Assembly: GCF_018860705.1 (NCBI RefSeq)
Contig: NZ_JAHKQA010000081.1
Span: forward strand, 5,504 to 62,359
Reading direction: 5' to 3'
DNA: 56,856 nucleotides
DNA from: Citreicella sp. C3M06
Lineage (GTDB): Bacteria > Pseudomonadota > Alphaproteobacteria > Rhodobacterales > Rhodobacteraceae
Numbering within the stretch: the stretch's first letter is position 1; the number at the start of each line of letters is the position of its first letter. The notes under the pieces are model-generated. The model ran no database searches. It was not told where the DNA came from and saw only the letters and a program-made list of their open reading frames with translations. The translations under genes were made by a program, and so were the position numbers. Positions 1 through 9,123 of this stretch are shown here, piece after piece.

Positions 1-2
1 CT

Positions 3-1436
3 GCGATGTCTGTGCGGGTCAGCTATACCGACGGGTTCAACACCGCCGAGAGCCTTACCAGCGCGGCCACCGGAGCTGTGCAAAACGTCAACGATGCCCC
101 GACCGGGGCCGTGACCATCAGCGGCACCCCGGAGCTGAACGAAATCCTCACCGCGCGAACCGGGACCATCGCCGATGCCGATGGGCTTGGCAGTTTCAGC
201 TTTCAATGGCTTCGCGACGGCGCGCCGATCATCGGCGAAACGGCGCAGACCTACACGACCACGGCCTCAGATGCCGACGCCCAGCTGTCGGTCAGGGTGC
301 AATATACCGATGGAGGCGGCACGGTTGAATCTCTGGTCAGCGCCGATGTCGCGGTGATCTCGAACAGGCCCACACCGGGCCCAGACGATCTGATCGGGAC
401 GGCTGGCGATGATTCAGTCGATCTGCTGGGTGGCGACGACAATTTCGTGGGGCTTGCCGGCAATGACACCGTCTTTGGGCGCGGCGGGAACGACACGATC
501 GCTGGCAGCGAGGGCGACGATTCCCTGCGCGGAGACGGCCAGAACGATTCCCTGATCGGTGGCGCTGGCAATGACACGCTCGGCGGCGGCGGCGGGGCCG
601 ACACGATCCTCGGCGGCAACGGCAATGATCTGGCCTTTGGCGGCGGTCTGGGCGACCGGATCTTCGGCAATGGCGGCGGGGACACCTTAAGCGGCAATGG
701 CGGCGACGACAGCGTGTTTGGCGGAAACGGTAATGACAGGGTCAACGGTCAGATCGGCAACGACCGGCTTCTTGGTGGCGCCGGCTCCGATATCCTTCGT
801 GGCGGCACCGGGGATGACAATCTTTTCGGCGGTACGCAAAACGACCGGCTGTTCGGCGAGGCCGACAATGACACGCTGCAGGGCGAAGGCGGCAATGACA
901 GCCTGTTCGGCGGCAACGGAGCCGACCTTCTGCTTGGCCTGATTGGCAATGACATTCTTGGCGGCGGGGCTGGCGCGGACACCCTGCGCGGCGGCACCGG
1001 CACAGACACCCTGGACGGCGGCACTCAGGCAGACCGGCTCTTTGGTGAAGGCGGCAATGATGTCATACGGGGCGGCGCCGGGAATGACCTTCTTGGCGGA
1101 GGCGTAGGCAATGACGAGCTTCGAGGTCAGGCCGGCAATGACACCCTGACGGGCGCGGGGGGAAACGACACGGTCCATGGTGGCTTTGGCGACGACACGC
1201 TGAATGGCGGGCAGGGCGAGGATACGTTCATCTACAATGCCGTGGATGGGCATGACATCATCCGGGATTTTCAGGACGACATCGACAGCATCCAGTTGGG
1301 CAATCGCGGATACACCCTGTCGCTCGACAACGGCAATGCCGTGCTGAGCTTTAGCGATGACAACAGCCTGACGATCGAGGGAAGTTTCACCAGCATCGCC
1401 CAAATCGAAACCGCGCTAGAGAACGATATCATCTAA
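3..1436 (+). CDS. RTX calcium-binding secreted protein, C-terminal part (5' end outside window)
   Basis: The frame is already open at the left edge, so this is only the C-terminal ~477 residues of a larger protein. It opens inside one Ig/cadherin-like repeat (ending SVRVSYTDG) and has a second complete one (about residues 33-115, with FQWLRDG and SVRVQYTDG). From about residue 127 to 405 follow some thirty glycine/aspartate nonapeptide repeats of the GGxGNDxL type, the calcium-binding beta-roll of RTX proteins. The last ~70 residues contain the usual post-RTX strand (a D-x-I-x-D-F element) and a non-repetitive tail that would serve as the type I secretion signal. Such proteins leave the cell through an ABC/HlyD/TolC exporter; none is in the window. 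The function of the N-terminal part cannot be judged. The stop codon overlaps the end of an IS481 remnant on the other strand, so the gene sits exactly at an insertion boundary. Confidence 0.9.
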   Translation, partial: AMSVRVSYTDGFNTAESLTSAATGAVQNVNDAPTGAVTISGTPELNEILTARTGTIADADGLGSFSFQWLRDGAPIIGETAQTYTTTASDADAQLSVRVQYTDGGGTVESLVSADVAVISNRPTPGPDDLIGTAGDDSVDLLGGDDNFVGLAGNDTVFGRGGNDTIAGSEGDDSLRGDGQNDSLIGGAGNDTLGGGGGADTILGGNGNDLAFGGGLGDRIFGNGGGDTLSGNGGDDSVFGGNGNDRVNGQIGNDRLLGGAGSDILRGGTGDDNLFGGTQNDRLFGEADNDTLQGEGGNDSLFGGNGADLLLGLIGNDILGGGAGADTLRGGTGTDTLDGGTQADRLFGEGGNDVIRGGAGNDLLGGGVGNDELRGQAGNDTLTGAGGNDTVHGGFGDDTLNGGQGEDTFIYNAVDGHDIIRDFQDDIDSIQLGNRGYTLSLDNGNAVLSFSDDNSLTIEGSFTSIAQIETALENDII

Positions 1437-2565
1437 CTGTTCAGACCCGGCATTTGGTGGATCGGATCGCGAGTGAAACGATCTGACTCTGATGTCCGGA
1501 TTTTGCAGATGTATTCGTAAGGCGTGAGCCCGTTGAGGGTCTTGTTCTGCGGGCAAAATTAGACGTCGGTGAGGTGCGTGCGCGGCTGGCCGAGTCTGGT
1601 CATGGCTGGCGTAATGATATCGTTTAACGGTCGTGTCTTTGTTCGTGCGGTTCATCCGCTCAACCTGGCCGCCCCTCGGGCAAACAGTCGCCGGGACTGT
1701 TTCCTGTTGCTCGCGGCTCCACGGATGGGTCGGCTTGGTGAGCCGATGCTCGATCCCGTTTGGCTTGCAGATCATATCAAACCGCAGCTGCCTGGATGAT
1801 GCTGTGTTCCGATTGTGGGGCTGCTGTTCGAATTGGCTGCCGTTATCCATTGCCCGGCAGTTTATTGCGTAGCAATCAATGAGAGGGGGTGAGGATCGTA
1901 TGGATGCGATAGGGAATGACCTTCAGCAGGTGCTCCAAGACCTGCCACGCTGTCTTGCGATCCGCTTTGTGCACCAGTTGCATGACCGCGAATTCGCTGG
2001 TCCTATCAATGCCTATGAAGAGATGAAGCTTACCCTCCACCGTCTGAACTTCTGCGATGCCTCCTCTCGTGCATGTGGAAGAAGCCGATGGGGTAACGCT
2101 TGAACCTTTGCCGCTTTGGCTTTTCCCCGTCGGCCTCCGGCAGGCGCGAGATCCCATGTCGCTGAAGACTGCGATGCAGCCCTGACCGTGTCTGATGCGG
2201 GATAGACGGCTGTAGGGCATACCGGCAATCATCCAGCGGCAGCAGCGTGTGCTGCGCGAATGCAACGATCATCGCTTCTTCTGTCGCAGTCAGGACAGGT
2301 GCGCGCGGCTCCTTCGGCCAGCGCTTGCGATCCTCGAGCGACTGCCGCTTCCGCCACTGCGCGACCGTCTTGGGTTTGATCCCAGGCTCTTCGCTCCGTT
2401 GGGCGAGCGACGCTTGCCCCTCTCGGGATCATGCTTGCGCATAACCCTGCCGGGCAGTGGATCGCTGTATAGCAGCTCTGACGGCGTGCGTGCCCTCTCA
2501 TGGTTTGCTGTGCAAACCACTGCCGGGTGACAGTGCGTGGCGCTCCCGTGACGAACTTGTCCCAT
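1434..2565 (-). pseudogene. Decayed IS481-family transposase
   Basis: Read on the minus strand, consecutive frames rebuild an IS481-type DDE transposase. It starts with MGQVRHGSAT near 2565. A helix-turn-helix segment and HTLLPLDDCRYALQ follow (2030-2272). Next is the first catalytic Asp in LFIGIDRTSEFAV (about 1950-2020), the second in MDNGSQF (about 1850) and the Glu in GQVERMNR (about 1670). In the third reading frame the end reads HQMPGLN and stops at about 1434. At least three frameshifts separate the blocks, and extra sequence lies between HPW and GQVERMNR, which are normally nearly adjacent. It cannot encode a working enzyme. Its end abuts the stop codon of the RTX gene. No clear terminal inverted repeats or target duplication were found by eye. 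Confidence 0.85.
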
Positions 2566-2604
2566 AATGCTTCCTTCCAAGCCTGAAAAAGGATCACACC
2601 ATCA

Positions 2605-2953
2605 AACCGCGGGATCAAACAGGTCGTGGCAGAGGCCTTCCGCGAGAAGCAACCCAAGCTTGAGCCCTTGTCGGATGACTCGCGTGATGATGTTATGGCC
2701 CACATGTCGTTCGCGAGAGCACTGGACCCAGTTCGCCTCGACCAATCCGCTGGAAACGGTGAACCGAGAGGTGAAGCTGCGCGCCGCGGTCATTGGGATC
2801 TTTCCCAACGATGCTGCCATCGTCCGTTTGCTCGGCGCCCTAATGCTGGAGAGCAACGACGAATGGGCTGTGGCACGCCGATACATGAGCCTTGAAACCC
2901 TGGCTCGCGTCACGGACAATCCCACAGTCAGCTTGCCCGCCTTGGCTGCCTGA
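2605..2953 (+). pseudogene. IS256-family (mutator) transposase, C-terminal fragment
   Basis: Two adjacent frames, joined by a shift near 2705, give the C-terminus of an IS256-type transposase. The first reads VVAEAFREKQPKLEP, followed by a DDSRDDVMAHM segment. The second contains EHWTQFASTNPLETVNREV, IGIFPNDAAIVRLLGALML, NDEWAVARRYMSLETLA and a terminal TDNPTVSLPALAA before the stop at 2953. About two thirds of the usual ~400-residue protein is missing, and the fragment starts just after the head of the IS481 remnant. The simplest reading is that an IS481 element landed in or next to an IS256 element and both decayed. Confidence 0.85.
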
Positions 2954-3909
2954 GAGACCCTGACCTCTCAGAAGGTCGGCGCTCCTACACCAAGCAGCGG
3001 GACGTCACCAAAGGCTCATCCGCCTTGCTTCTATCAGGAGGCTGGGACCAGGCCGCAGATACATAAATTCGGGAACTCTCGGCGGTGAAAGCGATTATTG
3101 TGGCCACCGGCGCGATCCGCCCACCCTCACGCAGTTTCTGACAAGGGGCGTCGTGCCAGACATGCGGCCAAGCCCGCAGCCCTTGTCATGCCAGTCTTGC
3201 GCAGAGCGATTTTAAGGGTGATTTGCGGCCACAGGGGCTTTCAGAGCCGTGGCCTCAGATCGCAGGCCCCTTGCTTGCGGCGATGTGGCTGGGCGCGCGG
3301 TGTCGCCAGATCGATGATATGTCCCGCTGCATACAGGCCTTCAGATATTTCCTCACGTTGACACGTTGACACGTCGCCGCGATGCGCTCCTCGCGTAGTC
3401 GATCCGCCGGGACAAAGCGGATGGTCTCCTGCGCCGCACTGGTCAGACGGGCTTGCGGCGGACGGAGTTGACCAGCGTGTCCGCCGTGTCCTTCGATGTT
3501 GCGGATGTCTTGGTCGTCCTCGCGCCCTGAAGGTTGCGAACAACCAGACATGTTCGATTTTTCAGATCCTCGAACCTGCCGCGCCCCTGTTGACTTCAGC
3601 TGCTCAACACGACGCTTGTTCATACGGATCCTCGGGACATTGTCGGGCATTGCGTTGCCGCGCGGTGCTCAGACGCGGCTGTGTCGCGGTGTCGCCGGGA
3701 TCAGCGTGGGGGCAGACCAAGCATCTTGCAGACGAAAACTTTTGCCGGCGATCCCCGGCGCTTCAGCGCCGCGGTAACGTTCGATCAAGCCGTGGTTTTT
3801 TGCCTTGCCGGGGCGACTGCGCATATCGGCCAGCTGTCATGCTAAGGCAAATGCTGCCGGCGGTGCCATCGGCGTCGGATCACGGCGGCCGCGACCGCCG
3901 TGATCTGCA
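2954..3909. other. 956 bp without a recognisable gene
   Basis: The first ~100 bases probably belong to the tail of the IS256 element. Beyond that the six frames hold only short, arginine- or alanine-rich open stretches with no motif I recognise. The longest, on the minus strand at 3255-3650, has no plausible ribosome binding site or family resemblance. It is probably decayed mobile-element DNA. Confidence 0.5.
3878..3905 (-). terminator. Hairpin just after the carnitine dehydrogenase gene
   Basis: Perfect 11-bp inverted repeat (GATCACGGCGG, loop of 6, CCGCCGTGATC) five bases past the stop codon of the minus-strand carnitine operon. No T-run follows it, so it is either a weak intrinsic terminator or a 3' stabilising hairpin. 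Confidence 0.35.
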
Positions 3910-5358
3910 TTAGGCGGTGGGGCGCTGCCCGACGAACCGTCCAGCGCCTTCGGCGGGCAGGGCGGCGTGATCGGCTGCAAGTTTCGAGAGGGCATCGGCA
4001 ACATGCGCTTCGGGCTCGCAGGCACGGCGCGCCTCAAGATCAGTGTGCAGCAGCAAGGTCTCAATCGTCGCAGCCAGAGTGCCATCCCCCCGCCAGATCC
4101 GATGCAGCAGGTGAAGCTTCTTGCCAGCCCCGTTGAGCACCTGACTGGTGATGGTGATCCGGTCCCCTGCATGCACCTCTTCAAGATAGCGGACATGGGA
4201 TTCGACGGTGAAATAGCTTTTGCCGCCCGCCACATAGGCGGCATCCGCGCCGATCAGTTCCATGAAGCGGTCAGTGGCCTTGGATGCGGCTTCCAGATAA
4301 TGCGTCTCGTTCATATGGCCGTTGTAATCGGTCCAGCTGGAGGGCACCTGACGGCACGCCGTCACCGGCAGGCCTTCGCGCCGCTTCGGCGCGGCCAATG
4401 CCGCCTCATGCGCGCAGATCACCCCGGCGGCACCAGACCCCGAGCGTTTGAGCGCCCGCACCATGCCGACGATATTGTCATCGCGCAGGCGTTCCAGTTC
4501 CCGGATCGAAAGATGCCCCGATTGCGCATCCGATTGCCCCGCGATCAGGTCCACCAGCTCGGGGGTGAATTCGGGGACATCCATCAGCTTGGTCCAGGGC
4601 CAGCTGAGCGCGGGACCGAACTGCTTCATGAAATGCTTCATCCCGGCCTCGCCGCCCGCGATGCGGTAGGTCTCGAACAGGCCCATCTGCGCCCAGCGGA
4701 TGCCAAAGCCCATGCGGATCGCTTCGTCGATCTCCTCGGTGGTTGCGACGCCGTCTTTCACCAGCCAGAGGCTCTCGCGCCACACCGCTTCGAGCAGACG
4801 ATCTGCGATATGCGCATCGATTTCCTTGCGCAGGACAAGCGGGAACATCCCGATGCTGCGCAGGATCTCTGCCGCGGGCGCGGTGCGCTCCGCCGCACCA
4901 ACCAGTTCCACCAGCGGCAAGAGATACACCGGATTGAACGGATGGGCGACGATTGCGCGCGCACCTTGCGCGTTCAGTTCCGAGGGCTTGAAACCCGATG
5001 TCGAGGAGGCAATCACCGCGTCTGCGGGCGCTGCCTCGGACAAGGCACCCAGAACCTTGTGCTTGAGTTCAAGCTGTTCCGGCACGCTTTCCTGCACCCA
5101 GTCGACATCCGCGAGTGCGTCGGCCAGATCGCTGTGGAAGGTCAACGTTCCTTCGCTGGGCAAGGCCTTGTCATACAGCGCCGGCAGGGCGATGCGGGCA
5201 TTGGCGATCACCTCGTTGATCTTGCGCGTGGCGTCGGGGTCGGGGTCGAACACCGCCACATCCCAGCCGTTGAGCAAGAACCGCGCCGCCCAGCCGCCGC
5301 CGATCACGCCGCCGCCGACAATCGCCGCTTTCAGCCTCCGGCTCACCGGGGCGCTCAT
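3910..5358 (-). CDS. lcdH: Fused L-carnitine dehydrogenase / betainyl-CoA thioesterase
   Basis: 482 residues, two enzymes in one chain. Residues ~1-320 form a 3-hydroxyacyl-CoA-dehydrogenase-type protein. It has an NAD-binding AAIVGGGVIGGGWAARF near residue 10, ASSTSGF, and AHPFNPVYLLPLVE with the catalytic His/Pro region. This matches L-carnitine dehydrogenase, which oxidises L-carnitine to 3-dehydrocarnitine with NAD. From about residue 340 a hotdog thioesterase begins (SSWTDYNGHMNETHYLEA with the active-site Asp), matching betainyl-CoA thioesterase, which releases glycine betaine from its CoA ester. Such fusions are known in alphaproteobacteria. A longer reading of the frame (to 5508) would overlap the upstream gene by 154 bp; the ATG at 5358 shares ATGA with that gene's stop, so it is chosen. 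It is translationally coupled to the BKACE gene, which catalyses the step in between. Confidence 0.9.
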   Translation of the reverse strand: MSAPVSRRLKAAIVGGGVIGGGWAARFLLNGWDVAVFDPDPDATRKINEVIANARIALPALYDKALPSEGTLTFHSDLADALADVDWVQESVPEQLELKHKVLGALSEAAPADAVIASSTSGFKPSELNAQGARAIVAHPFNPVYLLPLVELVGAAERTAPAAEILRSIGMFPLVLRKEIDAHIADRLLEAVWRESLWLVKDGVATTEEIDEAIRMGFGIRWAQMGLFETYRIAGGEAGMKHFMKQFGPALSWPWTKLMDVPEFTPELVDLIAGQSDAQSGHLSIRELERLRDDNIVGMVRALKRSGSGAAGVICAHEAALAAPKRREGLPVTACRQVPSSWTDYNGHMNETHYLEAASKATDRFMELIGADAAYVAGGKSYFTVESHVRYLEEVHAGDRITITSQVLNGAGKKLHLLHRIWRGDGTLAATIETLLLHTDLEARRACEPEAHVADALSKLAADHAALPAEGAGRFVGQRPTA

Positions 5359-6278
5359 GCAGTCACCGCCTTCGGGGCGCGTTTGGTCAGGCCCAGTTTC
5401 GCGCGCACCTCTGCCGGGCCGATCACCTTGGCGCCAAGCGCCTCGATGATCCCGACAGAGCGCTCGACAAGCTGCGCATTGGTCGCGAGCTGCCCTTTGC
5501 CGAGCCAAAGGTTGTCCTCAAGCCCGACGCGCACATTGCCACCCGCCAGCACCGACGCTGCCACAAACGGCATCTGATCGCGGCCAAGGCTGAAGGCAGA
5601 CCATGTCCAGTCGCCGGGCACCGCGTTCACCATCGCAAGGAAGGTGTTGAGATCATTGGGCGCGCCCCACGGCACCCCCATGCAAAGCTGCACCAGCGCC
5701 GGGGCGTCCAGCGTGCCTTCCTCGACCAGTTGCTTGGCGAACCACAGATGGCCGGTGTCAAACGCCTCGATTTCCGGTTTGACGCCCAGCTGCGTCATCA
5801 TCGCGCCCATGGCCCGCAACATGCCGGGGGTGTTGGTCATCACGTAATCGGCTTCGGCGAAGTTCATCGTGCCGCAATCAAGCGTGCAGATCTCGGGCAG
5901 GCAGTCGGCAATATGCACCATCCGCTCACTCGCGCCGATCATGTCGGTTCCCGCCGCATTGACGGGAAGGGGCGCTTCGGTCGGGCCGAAAACAATATCG
6001 CCGCCCATGCCCGCCGTGAGGTTGAGGACCACATCGACCTCGGCGTCGCGGATCCGCTCGGTCACTTCCCGATACAGCGCCGGATCGCGCGAGGGGGCGC
6101 CGGTTTCAGGGTCGCGCACATGGCAATGCACGACAGCCGCGCCGGCTTTTGCCGCGTCAATCGCGCTGTCGGCGATCTGCTTGGGGCTGCGGGGCACATG
6201 CGGGGAGCGCTCTTGCGTCGCGCCCGAGCCGGTCACCGCGCAGGTGATGAAAACCTCTTTGTTCAATGTCAGTGGCAT
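5355..6278 (-). CDS. 3-dehydrocarnitine cleavage enzyme (BKACE, DUF849 family)
   Basis: 307 residues covering the whole beta-keto acid cleavage enzyme (BKACE) TIM-barrel family. Visible landmarks are VFITCAVTGSGAT near the N-terminus, the metal-binding HCHVRD (about residues 51-56), LNLTAGMGG, and GGNVRVGLEDN near the C-terminus. BKACE enzymes transfer the tail of a beta-keto acid to acetyl-CoA. Because the gene is coupled to carnitine dehydrogenase and betainyl-CoA thioesterase, the substrate is most likely 3-dehydrocarnitine, giving acetoacetate and betainyl-CoA (the role called CdhC in Pseudomonas). An AGGAGA ribosome binding site lies five bases before the ATG. It is the first gene of a two-gene operon divergent from the AraC-type regulator. 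Confidence 0.88.
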   Translation of the reverse strand: MPLTLNKEVFITCAVTGSGATQERSPHVPRSPKQIADSAIDAAKAGAAVVHCHVRDPETGAPSRDPALYREVTERIRDAEVDVVLNLTAGMGGDIVFGPTEAPLPVNAAGTDMIGASERMVHIADCLPEICTLDCGTMNFAEADYVMTNTPGMLRAMGAMMTQLGVKPEIEAFDTGHLWFAKQLVEEGTLDAPALVQLCMGVPWGAPNDLNTFLAMVNAVPGDWTWSAFSLGRDQMPFVAASVLAGGNVRVGLEDNLWLGKGQLATNAQLVERSVGIIEALGAKVIGPAEVRAKLGLTKRAPKAVTA

Positions 6279-6443
6279 GGGGTCTCCTATGTCGCGGCGC
6301 CTGTTGTCTCAGCCTGTCGCGATGGCGGGCTGCGGCGGTTCCAGTGGTGTTCAAGGGTCAGGGTTTGCGGTGAACCTATGCTGGCCATCCCCACAATGAT
6401 GGTTCTATCATGACGGCAGATTGCCAGATCAGGACAAAATTTG

Positions 6444-7379
6444 ATGACCAATGTGACCTTTCTGCTGTTTGACGGGTTCTCGAACATGGTGCTGTCCTGC
6501 CTGCTCGAGCCGCTGCGCGCGGTGCGTGATCAGGGGCAGGCCGATCTGCACTGGCAGATCCTGAGCCCGGACAACGGGCCGGCTTGCAGTTCGAGCGGGC
6601 TGAGCATCACCCCTGATGGCCGCACCCACGCGCCGCAAGCCGGCGATCTGCTGATCGTTCTTGCGGGCTACGGGTTTCGCGCCCATGCCCAAGGCGACGG
6701 GCCAGCGGTGATCCGGCGCTTGTCGCGGCACGCGCAAGTGGTTGTGGGGGCCGATACCGGGGCATGGTTGCTGGCCAGCGCCGAGTTGATTTCGGACCAC
6801 CCCGTCACGCTGCATTGGGCGGTGCTGAACGAATTCGCCGAGGCCTTCCCGCAGGCGCAGCTGCGCTATGAACGCTACCTGAAAACCGGCCGGATATGGA
6901 GCTGCGGCGGCGCATCGAGCGCGCTGGACCTGATGCTGGCCTTCATCGCCGAGAGGTTCGGCCCCGCGAGCGCCTTTTTCGCATCGACGATGTTCCTGCA
7001 TGACGCCGAGCGCCAGCAAACCCATGGCCGCGGCCCGGGGCGATTGGCGGGTAAGGGCACGGCCAAGCTGCGCCAGACCGTCAATCTCATGGTGGAAACC
7101 ATGGAAACACCGCTGACTCTCAAAGCCCTCGCAGACAAGGCGGGGCTGACTGTGCGGTCCTTGGACAGGTTGTTTCAGGCCGAATTGGGCATGGCGCCGG
7201 GGCGCTATTACCAGCTGATGCGCCTGTCACATGCGCGGGATCTGGCGGCGAGCACCGAGTTCGACCTGCGGGAGATCGCTTTGCGTTGCGGGTATTCGGA
7301 TGCGTCGGCGCTGAGCAAGGCCTTCAGCCGCGCCTTCGGTCATCCGATCCGCAAATCGCGCGGCAATCGTCCGCGATAG
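6444..7379 (+). CDS. GATase1-like AraC-family regulator of carnitine catabolism (CdhR-like)
   Basis: About 311 residues. The N-terminal ~190 residues resemble the class I glutamine-amidotransferase/DJ-1 fold (TFLLFDGFSN, GADTGAWLLASAELI, RIWSCGGASSALDLML). The C-terminal ~100 residues form an AraC double helix-turn-helix (LTLKALADKAGLTVRSLDRLF and LREIALRCGYSDASALSKAF). This architecture is that of GbdR/CdhR-type activators of betaine and carnitine breakdown. The nucleophile-elbow position reads ADTGAW, without the amidotransferase Cys, as usual for regulators. A TTG in frame lies at 6441, but the ATG at 6444 has AGGA nine bases upstream. The gene is divergent from the carnitine genes across a 165-bp gap, the normal position for their activator; carnitine as inducer is inferred. 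Confidence 0.82.
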   Translation: MTNVTFLLFDGFSNMVLSCLLEPLRAVRDQGQADLHWQILSPDNGPACSSSGLSITPDGRTHAPQAGDLLIVLAGYGFRAHAQGDGPAVIRRLSRHAQVVVGADTGAWLLASAELISDHPVTLHWAVLNEFAEAFPQAQLRYERYLKTGRIWSCGGASSALDLMLAFIAERFGPASAFFASTMFLHDAERQQTHGRGPGRLAGKGTAKLRQTVNLMVETMETPLTLKALADKAGLTVRSLDRLFQAELGMAPGRYYQLMRLSHARDLAASTEFDLREIALRCGYSDASALSKAFSRAFGHPIRKSRGNRPR

Positions 7380-7386
7380 GGGCGCG

Positions 7387-8292
7387 TTATCGGGCCAGAT
7401 CGCGGATCGCCTCGACAATCTCGGTGAATTGCGCCGCCAGCTCCGGCGATCTGGCGCGCGCGCGCAGCCAGCCATGCACCGTGCCGATCTGCGTCACGCA
7501 GAGCACATCAGCGCCCGCCGTCTTTGCCGCCTCGGCATAGCGCGTCGCATCATCGCAGAGCGGATCGCATTGCGACGCAAACAGACGCGTCGAGGGCAGG
7601 GCGCGTAAATCGCCGCTTGCCGGCGTGGCGCGCGGATCGTCAGGATCGCCGCCCCGAGCCGCCGCGCAGACCGCCAGATCGTCACGACTGAGAAGCGGCG
7701 CGTCGGCATGAATGTCAAAGCTGCCGCCGCGCGGTTCATAGCCAAGCAGCGGATAGATCAGGACTTGGCCGCGTATCTGTGTCGCATCGATCGGCCAATC
7801 GGCGAGCGTTCCCAAAAGCGCGGCGCAAAGAGTGGCTCCGGCGCTGTCTCCGGCCAGAACGACAGGGCCTTGCGCGCAAACCGCCTGCACGACCGCAGCC
7901 AGATCGTTGTAGGCCGCAGGGTGCTGATGTTCTGGCGCAAGGCGGTAGTCGACTGAAATGACCCGCAATGCCGTCCGATCGGAAATCTCGGCACAGAGGT
8001 CATCGTGGCTGTCCAGATCCCCGACAACAAACCCGCCGCCATGGGCGTAAATCACCGTCACGGGCCGCACATCGGTCGGGGCATCCCCGTAAACGCGTAC
8101 GCCAACGCCTGATATTTGCGTGTCGAAAACAACTAGATCCTTCGGCCGCCCCAAGTGCATCTGCGCTGCCATTCGATCATATGCGGCCCGCACGGCGGCC
8201 CAGTCGTCCGCAGCGAGCCCAGACGGCGTCAATGCTTCGGACTCTGCGATAAACGCGCGAAGTTCGGGGGATAACACCGCCGCATATTCCAT
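7387..8292 (-). CDS. Alpha/beta hydrolase of the hormone-sensitive-lipase family
   Basis: 301 residues. The oxyanion motif HGGGFVVGD is near residue 85 and the nucleophile elbow GDSAGATL near 150. The acid and base of the triad fit ASQCDPLCDD near 240 and GTVHGW near 270. These place it in family IV (HSL-like) carboxylesterases, cytoplasmic and acting on short-chain esters. A strong AAAGGAG site precedes the ATG. It converges on the CdhR-like gene with a 7-bp gap. A link to carnitine use, for example hydrolysis of acylcarnitine esters, would fit the position but is not shown by the sequence. Confidence 0.8.
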   Translation of the reverse strand: MEYAAVLSPELRAFIAESEALTPSGLAADDWAAVRAAYDRMAAQMHLGRPKDLVVFDTQISGVGVRVYGDAPTDVRPVTVIYAHGGGFVVGDLDSHDDLCAEISDRTALRVISVDYRLAPEHQHPAAYNDLAAVVQAVCAQGPVVLAGDSAGATLCAALLGTLADWPIDATQIRGQVLIYPLLGYEPRGGSFDIHADAPLLSRDDLAVCAAARGGDPDDPRATPASGDLRALPSTRLFASQCDPLCDDATRYAEAAKTAGADVLCVTQIGTVHGWLRARARSPELAAQFTEIVEAIRDLAR

Positions 8293-9123
8293 TGAGGTCT
8301 CCTTTGGTATTTTCCGCGTGTCTAGCGTGGCCCAACCGGCGTGTTGAGGTGGCTGTTTTCGGTTTCATATCGGGGGTCCTGTCGCCGATACAGGGGCCGC
8401 ACCCGTCATGCCGAACGATTTGCGCTTGATGGAGTCATTTTGTCGGGACCATGGTCAAGGAAAAACGGGTCGACAAGCGGCCTGTCCGGCGGTGTTGCAC
8501 AAAGGCTGGCCGGGATTCAGATCACGAATCCCGTAGGTTAGATCGGTGGCCTTTCGAATCCGTCTTCCCCCGCTATCGAACCACGCACTGGTCCAGCTGC
8601 AACAAGTCGCCTCGGAGCCGGGGTTCGCTGCTGGTCTGACGGCGACATGACGTGGCTGGCGAAACGGGCCGACAAATGCGGGCGACCAAAGACAGACTCT
8701 GATGCTGCCATCCAGTTCTGCCTGAGCGTGAAGGTGTTTTTTGGTCTGCCATTGCGGCAAATATCGGGGCTGGTTGTCAGCCTGTTGGAAATGGCGGGGC
8801 TTGATGGATCGGTGCCAGACTAGAGCACGCTGCGTCGGCGCCAGAACCTTTCGGTTTGTGGAACTCCAGTCCGGGGAATGTGCTGTTTTGCCTGCGGGCT
8901 CGACTCCGGCCGTAGCGGCCCGGTGTCGTCTGCGATTATGAGGGCGCAGGGCATGGGGGGCGATGTTGCGGAACGGCACGGCGAAACGGGTCATCCCATC
9001 GGTGTTGGCTGATCGACGATGCCGCGTCGGGCAGGGCATACGCCGCCTAGCGCCGCCGCAGTCATGCAGGGCTGTGGCGGCGCCCGCACGCCGGATCTGA
9101 GCAGCTAAGTTGCGGCAGTCTCG
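8293..9123 (+). pseudogene. IS5-family transposase remnant in an 830-bp gene-poor stretch
   Basis: Between about 8570 and 8900 the plus strand gives the N-terminal third of an IS5-type transposase: YRTTHWSSCNKSPRSRGSLL, then after a one-base shift WSDGDMTWLAKRA, AIQFCLSVKVFFGLPLRQIS, LVVSLLEMAGLDGSVPD, an in-frame stop, and STLRRRQNLSV. The rest of the protein, including the catalytic part, is missing or unrecognisable. GTTGCACAAA at about 8493 resembles the terminal repeat of such elements and may be the left end. The flanks (8293-8480, 9010-9123) contain nothing I recognise. Confidence 0.75.

Noticed and set aside
251-1403. Proline- and serine-rich or alanine/valine-rich frames opposite the RTX repeats
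   Set aside because: Repeat-like only because they are the complement of glycine/aspartate repeats.
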